64,000 nt of DNA from NCBI GenBank assembly GCA_015680685.1, contig MNCI01033682.1, positions 297,102 through 361,101 on the forward strand. The letters are read 5' to 3'. Positions 24,329 through 34,943 of this stretch are shown here, piece by piece (position 1 is the stretch's first letter; each line of letters begins with the position of its first letter). Position numbers and translations under genes: made by a program. The stretch is from Gnetum montanum (Eukaryota > Streptophyta > Gnetopsida > Gnetales > Gnetaceae). The notes beneath the pieces are model-generated. The model saw only the letters and a program-made list of their open reading frames with translations. It was not told where the DNA came from and made no database searches.

Positions 24329-24473
24329 CACCTACTGCGCTTTGAAATTTTCATCATTTAGAATCCAAATTGAGGGGAGTTTTTGCTATTTTTTCTACCT
24401 AACCTTTCCCAACTCACCTACATTCCATCACGAGTCCGCCTTAACCAATCCTCACCCTTTTAAGCAACCGGAG

Positions 24474-24686
24474 GTATGCTCTCAGTCGTGGGGGTTGATG
24501 CCTATGTGTAATTAATTAATTAATTAATTAGTTGGTTAATTATGAAAACTTTGGCTCTAACCCATAAATTGACACTCCGGGAGACTTAAAGGTGTGCTTG
24601 TGCTAACAACATAACTTGGTCAAATTGAGAAGGTGTATACGGACCACCTTATGTATGGTCTAACGGCCGGTTATGTTTGATTGTAG
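24474..24686 (+). other. Element A: predicted leader intron of ORF3
   Basis: The donor GAG|GTATGC begins at 24474 and the acceptor TTGATTGTAG ends at 24686, directly before ATGGCAGCC. B (34653-34943, GAG|GTAAGC...CCGTAG|ATGGC) and C (42756-43049, AAG|GTGAGC...TCATAG|ATGGC) have the same arrangement. The intron of A contains a TAAT microsatellite (24509-24532). Untranslated exon 1 would run from about 24350 to 24473. Confidence 0.6.
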
Positions 24687-26965
24687 ATGGCAGCCAAACC
24701 AAGGCATCCAAGGGGCGAAGGACTGTCACAACCAAGGGACAAGCGCCCATGCACGGGAAGGGGACAAGGAGTGCATCTACTAGAGCATGCGGAGGGCTCT
24801 CATGCAACTGGGCCCCTCCACAAAGGACCTGGCATGGAATTTGGCCATCAGATTCCTGAAGAGGAGATTCCTAGCGAGCAATTGCAAGGGATGAAACTCC
24901 TAGGATAGCACCACGGCTTGAGGTCATCCTGACCTAAGCCTGCCTTGATGCTATCATGCCACACAAGGTGCAATAGATGGTCCTCCAAATGCTAAATTTT
25001 GGACCATTCCTTGAGAACATGCCAGAAGAAGTGAGGCTTCAGCTGCAGAACTCTTTGATGTGGCCAATCATCACAACTAGTGATGAATGATACTTAGGAG
25101 AAACTTATCTCTTCTAGATGAATCAGCAACCAGGGTCTAGAGTAAGAATCAAAGACATTTATGTCTCTTACTCTTGGAAGATGATAACGCAAGCTTTGGG
25201 GTTGCCCAAGATCGGGGTAGATGTGGTGGAAATTCTAAAGTAGGCCGATCTAGAGGTAAAGGTGGAATGGACCAAACAGTGCTATGGGGTAGAGCGCAAG
25301 GAATTCGGCTCTCTAACCACTACGGAGAGAGTGTACTCAAAGATTGCATCTTACCACCTGAACCCAACGGTAAGACCCAGTAAAATCATAGCCTTCTCCA
25401 CTTGTGCATGTGCTGCCTTGAGTGGGAAATTCCCAATGAGTCTTCCATAGTTGTTGTTTTTGGAGATTAAAAAGAGGTTCGCTGAGAATGAATGTGGAAG
25501 ATGAGGTCTCCCCTTTCCCTGCCTAATCTAAAAGTTGTGCAAATGGGCAGGGATAGCACAGTACTCCAATGATGTAATCCAGTGCACCCCAATTGCCTCT
25601 TGGTGAGAAATGATGAAGGATAAAACTCTTGCCGCGACATAGATAGAGGAGGAGCAACAACCACCTCGACCACTTGCACAAACAATGCAGCCGGGCTCGC
25701 AAACCATAGTAGAATACATCCATGAGATCCAGGAAATGCTCTCGAGCTAGCAAGAGCAATCCAGCAAGATTGGTGGAGGAGAAGACCCTTCGGTCTATCA
25801 TCCTATCATGAGCCACCTAGAGCAAGTGGCCCAATCAGTTAGCTTGCTTGAAAGGGCAGGGCCAATATTCTCTGCTGCCCAAGCACAAGTGCCAACCAGA
25901 ATAGATCCAAGCATTCAAGAGGTAACAGTATCAACCCAATAGTTATTCCCTAAAATTTTAAGAAATGCTGCTACCTTCTTGGCACGCTTGGAAGATGGTG
26001 AAGGGGCGATGGTCCTGGTGATGCAGCACAAGGGAGAGGAGGTTGCAGCCGAAGTGGTTACTGACACAATTGCTATGGTTCTCAATGCATCGACAGCACT
26101 TGTACCAAATGTTCATGGACTGCAAGATGTACAGGTGTTTGCCAGAACTTCGCGTAGCAAGATTGATGCATCCCAACATGAGGAGTGGTTGGACCAACTA
26201 ATGGGAACTAGGCAACTACTTCTGGATGTCTTCAACCTTCCAGAAAACACTACTTCAACCCAGTCGAAGCTACTCTTAGCAAGGGGCAAGAGCCTCGTTT
26301 TGGAAGGGCAACTTGAAGGTGCTCAAGTTGCTTGTCAAAGCTTGGCAACAGAGGTAGCCCAATTAAGAGCTCAACTTGCCGATCCAGCCATCCTTGACCA
26401 CGAAATCACCAGGGATGAAGCTTTTCAGCAGCTTCAACTTAAACTACAAGTCATCGAGGATGTGCGAGAGATGGCGATCTTTGACAAGTCCGTGGCAAAC
26501 GCCCGAGCACATCGCTTAGATAAGGACTTGGCAGAGGTTCGCCAGGAGAATGTGCGACTGACCACGGAGGTCCATCGCCTGCGCGACATTGGTGCAAAAA
26601 ATGAACATATGAAAAATTTTATCCATCAACAGCAGGAATAACTAGCCAGGGTGAACGCTGACGTGAGAAGGTTGGTTGCTGAAAATTGAAATCTGTCAAT
26701 GGAGGAGGTTCTGGCATTGCAACAGAATTCTGCAATTGAAATCGCCGCTTGGAAAAATGAGGCCCTGAAATTTGAAAACATCAAAAATCATTACAGGGAC
26801 CAAGTGGGATTGTAGAAGGAAGTGAACAAAAAACACATTCAAGTCGCAAAGATCAAAATGAACCAAGTGCTCCAACAGCTCTGAGAGGGAGGTGATGCAT
26901 GGCAACCTATCTTCGATGGGTTGAATGACTACAATCAAGCTGAAATCTGCCTTAAGGAGTTGTAG
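24687..26965 (+). pseudogene. Element A: ORF3, first part (basic N-terminus, central domain, coiled coil)
   Basis: Starts with the ATG at the predicted splice acceptor (MAAKPRHPRGEG, very basic, open to 24908). A central conserved block at 25160-25500 contains 'YVSYSWKMITQALGLPKI' and 'IASYHLNPTVRPS', and recurs in B (35380-35700) and C (43530-43890). A Q/P-rich hinge follows (25620-25760). The longest open stretch, 25979-26641 (220 codons), is a long L/E/Q/R heptad-rich helix typical of coiled coils. No signal peptide, membrane span or nuclease motif is seen, so it does not look like an Env protein. The central block may relate to plant transposon-associated domains found in Athila 3' ORFs, but I cannot verify this. 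Ends at TAG 26963, a stop shared by all four copies. Confidence 0.75.
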
Positions 26966-26974
26966 ATTGAAGAG

Positions 26975-27580
26975 ATGATAGAATATATGGAGCTCACCAA
27001 CCTTCGATATGCAAACCTAGCTATACTCACAACTAGGAAACTACGGTCAGAGTTAGAAAAGCAAGTGGCCGCCTCTTATTCCCTATACGAGGGTGAGTTC
27101 CAGGCACATAAGGCAACAAAGCAGAAGCTAGAAATGGTAAACGTGGAACTCAAGGTTCTCCGCAAAAGCTTTGAAGGACAACGTACAGTCACAGAGGACC
27201 TAGCTCGTAAAATGAATGACTACCAGCAGCTATAGGCATCAATTCGAGCATTTGACATCGAACGCAAGCAGTTCGTAGCCTGGTTTGTCAACCTAAAAGA
27301 ACTCCTTCCAGCATTGCCATGCCCTTGGGAAGTTCTAGTTCTAGCACACATTGGAGAAGTTGCCTAGATAGTGAACCACCCCAGAAGCAAAGAAGAAAAA
27401 ATGAGGGCTCTCTTGGAGGCTTTCCAGTTATCTCTAGAATTTGTAGCTACCACGGGATAGTCGTCATTCATGCCGCCACCAACACATGGGCAAGAGGCTG
27501 GAGAAGGTCCGTCAGAACCACCATCCCTAGGGATGGTGTGATCTTCTCTAGCAATTTTGTGCATCATCCTACATAACAAA
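26975..27580 (+). pseudogene. Element A: ORF3, second part after the shared stop
   Basis: In the same frame as the first part, with an ATG (26975) 12 nt after the TAG at 26963. The 86-codon open stretch 26975-27235 has 'YMELTNLRYANLAILTTRK' followed by a charged helical region. After TAG (27233) it continues as 'IRAFDIERKQFVAWFVNLKELLPALPCPW' and a Pro-rich tail. Equivalent pieces start at 1193 (E), 37193 (B) and 45318 (C). It may be a separate small ORF reached by reinitiation, or the C-terminal third of one protein whose Gln codon has decayed in every copy. Confidence 0.65.
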
Positions 27581-27780
27581 GGCTCCAGGACCATTGAGGT
27601 ATTCAATTTTATCTCTGAACATCGCCATTTTTGTAATTTGTCCTTCTCTGTAACTCGGGCACTTGGTCAAGTTAATGTTGTGTCATGTGTGTGTCAAGTC
27701 ATGTGCATTGTTAATAAAAGTCCATACCTTCCAAATTATAGAGTAACTCGAGGATGAATTTTTACTCAGTCATGGGGGTA
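27581..27780 (+). other. Element A: 3' untranslated spacer and polypurine tract
   Basis: Non-coding. It contains AATAAA in 'gttaataaaagtccatacc' (about 27711) and ends in cagtcatgggggta, the purine-rich primer tract abutting the LTR. Confidence 0.75.
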
Positions 27781-28694
27781 TGATGAAGTGTCATTAAGTC
27801 AATGCATCGACTAGGTCATGTATACGGGGTCGCATATACGCGGCCGCGTCGACGCGGCCCCTTCAACGTAGCCTTCCATGGGTCAACGTGGCCCCGTTTA
27901 CGCGGAGCCTATTTCGGCCTATAAATAAGAGGGCCTTCTACCTCAGTTAGGTATCTTTCAGTTAGTTGTAGCGAAGCTCTTGTAGTTTGTTCCCGCAGGA
28001 GATAGAATGTTTTCCAAGTGCCCGCAGCAGGTGTAAGAAAAGTGATTAGCTCTTTATTCGAGCGTTGATGTATTTGAGCCCATTGGCATGATGGCAATAA
28101 AGACAAACTATTCAAGCATTCCTTGTAGCATTTGGACTTAGCTATTGTATGCATTCAGTAGTTTAATATGTTTATGCTTTGTTAATTACTTGCTAATTAC
28201 TTAGGTTTTTGTTATTATTATTTCAATCGATATTGCTCATTCGTAGTTCGTAAAGGCCATAAGTACGACCATCTCGAACGTAAATCAAACACTTGGTAAA
28301 CCCAGTGACGCTTAACGTCTGATAACCCAGAAGTGTTAGGAGATGCTCAGAACGTGCTCAGAAGATGGGACCAGATACTTATGCTAGGAATAGTTAGAAT
28401 ACAAGCTAGGATAATTAGAGATTAGATAATAGTTTATTCCTTACTTTTCATACCTTAATTAGCCGCCAAAAGATAAGTAGAAAGGTAGAAAAATCATTAA
28501 CCTTAGTCTCACTTAACCATTGTAAACAAAATCTCATAAGTGAGATTAGGAGGACAACGACCGTTCTAACCCAAGGTTTCACTGGGTAGAGTCTGGTGTA
28601 TGTTAAGTGCTTACAGTTTACGGATTTCGACTGAGTCACGTGTGACCACCCATGATTCGTATGGTTGGGCGTAGGGGTACCTAGCCGCTCATCA
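27781..28694 (+). repeat. Element A: 3' LTR
   Basis: TGATGAAGTG...GCTCATCA, 914 bp. The U3 (27800-27915) is built of GTATAC, GTCGAC and ggcccc words. TATA box tataaata at 27920-27927; AATAAA near 28096. U5 has mini-repeats around 28285-28345; conserved end gattcgtatggttgggcg...ctcatca. Followed by the CTATC target duplication. Confidence 0.95.
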
Positions 28695-29120
28695 CTATCC
28701 AAGTGGAGCTCCACCACAACCATATGAACAATATCAACAACGGCATCAACCACAGTTGTGGGGAATGCCATCACCAATACAGCAATACCCTTATAGGTAA
28801 TCAAATCTATACGGGTACTATGTTCAACAACCTATTTCCCCATGAAGCTCTGCAAGCCACGCATCATTCTAGCATCACTATTACCCTTCAAAGTACCATC
28901 AAACTTATTCATCATCTACTCGAGGGGAGCATCCATAATCATACCTTCCTCCACATCCATCTGCACACATCCCTCTACCCTCTACCCAATTACCTCCTAC
29001 TCCATCTATGTAGGGTAAAATTCCCTCACAACCACAACAACGAAATGCTACAAGGGTTGTACATTCACAACCAGCTTTCTAGCTGAGTGGTTTGGACAAT
29101 CATTCCAGGAAATGACCATG
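28695..29120 (+). pseudogene. gag: Element B: gag part 2 (C-terminal tail)
   Basis: Resumes after element A with the second CTATC copy. It reads 'PSGAPPQPYEQYQQ', 'LWGMPSPIQQYPY' and 'YGYYVQQPISP', the Tyr/Gln/Pro-rich tail seen in A (18440-18600) and D (60490-60640). Degenerate, with several stops. Confidence 0.85.
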
Positions 29121-29199
29121 TTTCTAACCCAACAGTCTTCCCAAACCCTCATAACCTAATGTGGCTAGTTGCCCTACATCTCCAACACCCTCATCACAT

Positions 29200-32100
29200 T
29201 AAACACATTTGAGTACCCTTTGAACCAAATGTTTCCTCAAATCCACACCATAATGTTAACTCATGTTGTTTTTGATTGAATCAAGGCTAGCAACCTTCCC
29301 ACAAAAAGATTTGACCCAGGAAGTCCTCTTATTTACTTACAAATTGCTAGACATGAGCCATGTAAGGCTCTTCTTGATTCTAGTTCTAGTGTCAATCTCA
29401 TCTCCCATGATATGTACAAAGCCTAGAACCTACTACCTCTCAAAAAGAGCAACATCCATTTGGAATTGGCTAACCAGTCAATCACTATTCCTTTGGGAGT
29501 AGTGGAGGACATTGTGACCATAGTTTGTGGGCGGTCCTATCTTGTTAATTTTTTGGTGATCAAGGTAGAGAACTACAAAGGTGACTTCCTCATCATTCTG
29601 GGAAGGGCTTGGTTAAGCATGATTGATGTAAGAATTGGCATAAGGGACTTCTCCCTGGAAATCTCTAAGGAGAACAAATTTGGATGACTAGAGAAGAAGA
29701 GTGTTCCATGCATCATGTACAGTCATAATGGGTGCAACTATGTGTAGAAAATTTGGTCTATTAAAAGTACATTCATCAAAGCATGCAATTAGTGTGCACA
29801 AGGAATAGATATCCAAAGGTGCATGTATGCAACAGTCACTAAACAAGAGGGCACCCAATGGTTGACAACTAACTTTGATAGAAGCACATTATGCATGGAA
29901 CTAATTGAGGGCTTAACATGTGCTTATGTTGAAAACATGAATGAAGTTGAGTAAGTTCATCACCAACTCTTTGATGATGAAGATGATGATACCTGTTGGT
30001 TAGAGTTGGAAATCCTTGATAATTTCAAGCAGGAGCCCCTAGAGTTAAAAACTCTACCAATAGGCATGGGGTATTGATTTTTAAATAATGGAATGTCTAT
30101 TATAGTCAATGCAAATCTTGCTCCCAAACAAAAAGACAAGCTATTGTAGGTGGTCAAAAAATGGCCAATAACCTTTGCTTGGTCATATCCCAAACTGATT
30201 GTAATCGATCTAAGGATATGTCAGCATCGCATCTACACTAATCCAACCTTGACGCTAAGAAGGCAACCACAAAGGTGGCTAAACCCCAAGCTAAAAAAGA
30301 TCATCAAGGAGGAAATAGAACAACTCCTCAAGGTGAGGTTTATCTATCCCATTGCATATAGTGAGTGGGTTAGCCCACTCATAATTGTGTTAAAGAAAGA
30401 TGGCAAGTGGTGGATCTACATTGACTTTAGGTTGTTGAACATGGCAACATTTAAAGATCATTTTACATTGCTATTTGTGGACCAAGTGTTGAACACCATT
30501 TCTAAGCATTGCTATTATAGCTTCTTGGATGGTTATAGTGGCTATAACCAAATCCAGATTATGCCCGAAGAACAAGCCAAGACAACATTCACAAGCCTTT
30601 GGGGGACTTTTGCATATTATACGATGCCATTTGGTCTATGTAATGCCCCTACAACATTTCAATTCTTGGTCCTTACTATTTTTCAATAGTAGATTGGTAG
30701 TGAGGTAGAAGTCTTTATTGATGACTTCTCTATCTATGGGGCTACATTTGAGTAAGCCCTAGATCACCTTGAGCAGGTACTAAAAAGATGCATCAAAACA
30801 AACCTTAGGCTCAATTGGCAGAAATGCTAATTAATGGTCTAGGAAGGCATAGTATTGGGGGCACCAAATTTCACAAAAAGGGATTGAGGTAGACCTTGAA
30901 AAGATAAGGGTCATCCAAGGAATCACACAAAAACTAGATACAGTTAAAGATGTTCGATCATCCCTTGGACACATTGGCTACTACTGGTAATTCATAGAGA
31001 ATTTCTCTAAAATTGCAAAGCTATTGGTTGAGATTACGAAGAAAGATGCTCCTTTTATATGGACCAAGGAGTGTGAACATGCATTTCAACAATTAAAGGA
31101 AAAACTCATAGAAACTCCAATTCTACAAGCACTAGACTGGTTTAGACCATTTCACATACTAACAAATGCATCTAATTGTGCCTTGGAAGCCATGCTTTCA
31201 TAGTGGATGATAAGAAACATTCATATTACATCCACTGCACAAGGCAAAGCATTGTGGGTGCACAATTGAATTACACCATAACTAAGAAGGAACTAATGGC
31301 AAGGGTGTATGCTCTTAAAAAGTTTAGGCACTATGTGCTTGGCTATAAGGTATTTGTGCACACAGATCACAATGCCATCTACTTCCTAATGAATAAGCCA
31401 ACAATGAGCCCTAGTATCATACAGTGGCTCATGATCTTGTAGAAATTTAATCTCACAATGGTAGATCAAAAAGGAACTGAGAATGTGGTTGTTGACCACC
31501 TCTCTCAATTAAGATGGGATAATAAAGAGGAGGAGAGACCACTCTTTGATCAATTTTTATATGAACTCCACTTTACAGGAGCAATCAATAACCAAGTGCT
31601 TGCTAAAACAAAATGGTACAATGGCATCCTCACCTACTTTCTCACTTAGGAAATAGTTTCTTCATTAGGCAAAGTACTTTATGGAAATCAACAAACTCCT
31701 TTGTAAGGTATGCGCCAATGGCCTAGTTCATTGGTGTGTCCTTGATGCAAATCAACTACGTGTTCTCTAGGATGCCCACAAAGGTCCTTGCAGAGGTCAC
31801 TATGCAAGAAGGTACACGGTCATAAAAATCCTAATGGTAGGATACTATTGGACTACAATCTTTAGGGATGTCCCACCAATTTGTCTGATCTTGTGAATGT
31901 TGTCAAAGAGATTGTGGGATGACCACACGAATGGAGGATCCTCAATAGTGGATTCAACCACTAGAGCCCTTTGACATATGGGGCATATACTTCATGGGTT
32001 CCATCACACCCATGTCCAATAGAAAGGCATGTATTATTGTAGCAATCAACTACTGCACCAAATGGGTAGAAGAAACAACCATCACTAACTGTACATCATC

Positions 32101-32928
32101 CACTACTGCTATATTTGTACAAAAAAATATTATAAATAGGTTTTGGTGCCATATGCACTAATTTTTGAGAATGGAACTCATTTTACAGGTGCCACCTTTC
32201 AAAAACTTATGCAATGCTTAGGGGTTAAACATAAACTAACAACACCCTATCTCCCCCAAGCCAACAATCAAGTAGAGGTAACTAATAGGGAGATCACAAA
32301 GATCCTAATAAGGACCATAAGCAAATATAGGAGAGATTAGAGCACAAAACTCAATGGTGCCCTTTGGGCCTACTGCTCAACATGGAAACTCCCTATTGGC
32401 TACTCTCGCTATGAGCTAGTGTATAGAAAACTTCCAATGCTTCCAATTCAATCTAAGCTTCATACAATCTCAATAGCTTATGAACTAAACCTTGACCTAA
32501 GTTTAGTACAAAACGAAAGACTGATCAACCTCAACATGTTAGACAAAAATCAATTAGTGGCCCTACCTTTAAATACAGTGCACAAGGCATTCAACAAACA
32601 ACAACATGACCTCCAAATACTTAAAGTAAAATTTCAACTGGGAGATAAGGTTTTCTATTAGAACCCCACACATGTACCCTAAAAAAAATTTCAAATGTCA
32701 TGGTAGGAACCTTATATAATTGATAAAACCTTTCCTAAAGGGACCATGACGATATACAAACCTAAGAGCCCAAATAAAAAGCAGTTACTAAACATGCAAT
32801 AAGTGAAGCTTTCCCATGAGCCAAAGTAAGACAGTATAACAAATACCTCAATGAATGGACAACCACACTCAATTTTTTGGATCTCCTCCTTACAACTTAG
32901 TCATGGGGGAGATGGCCATTTGTGCTAA
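29200..32928 (+). pseudogene. pol: Element B: pol (PR-RT-RNaseH-INT)
   Basis: The protease reads LDSSSSVNLISHDM (about 29375-29410), with the Gly of the DSG triad lost, then 'ILGRAWLSMID' (29598). RT is the best part, open at 30150-30689 (WVSPLIIVLKKDGKWWIYID, FLDGYSGYNQIQI, MPFGLCNAPTTFQ), with FIDDFSIYG at 30715. Frameshifts occur near 30850-31175. RNase H: LTNASN (Asp to Asn, 31160) and YTITKKELMARVYALKKF. Integrase: 'WGIYFMG' (Asp to Tyr, 31980) and 'FENGTHF' (Asp to Glu, 32165); the Glu in QVEVTNREI is kept. The C-terminus ends SHGGDGHLC with TAA at 32926. Confidence 0.93.
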
Positions 32929-34409
32929 TCATCCATATGGCTTCTTAGTTTTTTTATTTTTTTTTACACATTTTTGTGTCCATAGTTGTTTATTTTACAT
33001 CTTTTTGATTTTAAAACTTCTTCCTATTTTACACCATTTTTTGTTTTACACCATCATTATTACATTTGAATCTTTCTTGAATATTTTTACATTTTCTTAT
33101 ATATTTTACTTTATTTTGTTTAAGTGTGATCTTCAAATTTTTGCTAATAAATGTGCTTTGTGCCAACAAGACACAATGGTGCTATTGCTGCTACTAATGG
33201 TGGTTTGTGCTTTATGTTTTGTTTGCTAATATTTGGTTCCTATTTTTGAATTTTTGTACCAATGGCTCAGTCATGGTTTCTTTTTCATGGAATAGGCAAT
33301 GAGTCTACGACATCCACCCATTCACAACCTCTATGGTTTTTCTTATTTTGAGAGTTTGAGGTCCCTTTCATTAAATAAGCCTTTAATAAATTAGTGACCT
33401 TGGTAGTATCCAAAATTGGAAAGGATTCAAAGATTTGTGCAAGATGTGACTTCAAGGGGACTCAATACTCTTTGTACTCTTCTACTTACTTGGGTGCTTG
33501 AGTGTTTTCATGGACTTCTTACTGTTCCATATCATCTAATAACAAGAAGTCAAATAACATCTTTGCATGGTGTGGCTCCCATCCAAAAAGAAAAAAAATA
33601 AAAAATGATGAGAATTCAAAGCACATATCTTAGACAAAAAAATGGGCTACAAGCACTAGTTATGGAATTAGAAAGACATGTTACCCATGCCTGAAGGTCC
33701 CCTTTAAATAAGGCCCTCTCTCACTTCCTCCTTCTCTTTTCTCCTCTTTGTGGAACAATGGTTGTTCTGTGGGTGCACTCTTGTGTCTTGAGGGGATGGA
33801 TCGATCTTGGAGTGGTAATGTGAATTCACTAAAAGAGATTGGTTTTAGTCTAGACTAAGGATGGATCTTCTCAGGTCATTTTAAACACAAACTCCACAAG
33901 GGACTTCTTATGACCTCAATTTGAAATTCCATTCCATCTTCTCTATCATCCATCTATGCTGATCATAATTCACCTCACTGCCAGTGTCCATGTTCTTGAT
34001 TTCGTGTCTTAGTCTGACGTATTTGAATTCTTAGGTAGAATCTTCTAGGTTTTGATCCTTAATGTCCATTAACCATTAATCACCTATGGGGCCCATGGAA
34101 TCCTTAGGTTGAGGTTATGCAAGGGCAAATAAGGCATGTCCCTACTATGGGGAGGACCTACTTGCATATCTCTTGGTTGGGTTCATTAAGTACCTTGTCC
34201 TTAGATATTTTTTAATCAAAATCTTTCATACACCCATCTTCTGCATCACACATGTGCTTCTTTACATATTTTTCAATTTTTGAGCATTCAAAGATCCTCT
34301 TCAATGATTTTATCATATTCTTGGCTTTTATGGGATTCTGTGGACCCCAAATTCATTGAAAAATTCCTTATATTTTTCAAGTCATTGAAAATTCAAAATT
34401 TTTTGCCTA
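32929..34409 (+). other. Element B: post-pol non-coding spacer
   Basis: Homologous to the A spacer (22712-24220). T-rich start (32945-33120); conserved 'gtgtggctccc' and purine run (33570-33605); 'tatggggaggacctac' (34147). No supportable ORF. Confidence 0.7.
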
Positions 34410-34504
34410 TGGGCTCCATATATAGGGCCCCATCGACAAAGCAAACCCATATACAAGGCCCCATATATGAGGCCCCATCAATGTAAGGGGAAAATAGTAT
34501 ATAT
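34410..34504 (+). promoter_or_regulatory. Element B: internal U3-like promoter of ORF3
   Basis: Repeated words tatagggccccatcgac, acccatatacaaggcccc and atgaggccccatcaatgt are followed by a TATA-like box near 34496-34504. They echo the U3 of B (12690-12800), which repeats ggcccccat and ccatcaatgta. Confidence 0.55.
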
Positions 34505-34652
34505 TTGCATGACCCCACATGAAAAATTTTACATTTTCTCACAAACACCAAGGGAGTTTTTCAAATATTTAGAGCCCAGAACCTTCCAGAGTTCATAACT
34601 TCCTAACCGTTTATCCAAATTACTCCGTTCTTTAACCCTATAGCTACTAGAG

Positions 34653-34943
34653 GTAAGCTCTTCATCATGGGGGCCACAAATGTGCCATTTTTGATAGAAA
34701 AGTTTTTGCCATTTTTTTAACTCTCACAAAGGTTTAACTAAGAACTCAACTGTTAAACACAAATTTACAAGAGTTAAGCCTTTCAAACAACCTCCGGTGA
34801 CATTTATAATAAATAAGTAATAAAATAATCAATCTACCATGGTCCAACCTTAGCCAAGGTGTAACTAACTAACAAGAGAAGGTATTCAGAAGTTTAAAGT
34901 TACATATTATATCTACTAATCCATGGATGTGTTGTGACCGTAG
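34653..34943 (+). other. Element B: predicted leader intron of ORF3
   Basis: Donor TAGAG|GTAAGC at 34653 and acceptor TGTGACCGTAG ending 34943, directly before ATGGCACTA. Exon 1 sequence upstream (34560-34652) aligns with C (42640-42755), including 'cataacttcctaacc'. Confidence 0.6.

Larger units (their letters stand above)
15667..28694 (+). mobile_element. Element A: Ty3/gypsy Athila/Tat-type retrotransposon, innermost and youngest of the nest
   Basis: Flanked by the perfect 5-bp duplication CTATC (15662-15666 and 28695-28699). Removing it restores the B gag reading from '...QQQAYY' to 'PSGAPPQPYE', exactly as A itself reads at 18435-18470. It contains the 5' LTR (assembled incorrectly), gag, pol, promoter/intron module, ORF3, purine tract and 3' LTR. 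It is the least decayed of the three nested copies and visibly more GC-rich. About 13.0 kb as assembled; about 345 bp of the 5' LTR is missing. Confidence 0.95.

Noticed and set aside
24509-24532. TAATTAATTAA run as a promoter or homeobox site
   Set aside because: Simple microsatellite within the predicted intron, absent from B and C.
24687-27580. ORF3 as a retroviral-type envelope gene
   Set aside because: No signal peptide, transmembrane span, Cys-rich ectodomain or fusion-like segment is visible; it looks like a soluble coiled-coil protein.
27909-28154. 81-codon minus-strand ORF (also seen at 15819)
   Set aside because: Repeated only because it sits in the A LTR; no domain.
28285-28345. 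Regularly spaced short repeats suggestive of a CRISPR-like array
   Set aside because: Only 2-4 imperfect copies, inside LTRs, in a eukaryotic sequence; they are U5 mini-repeats.
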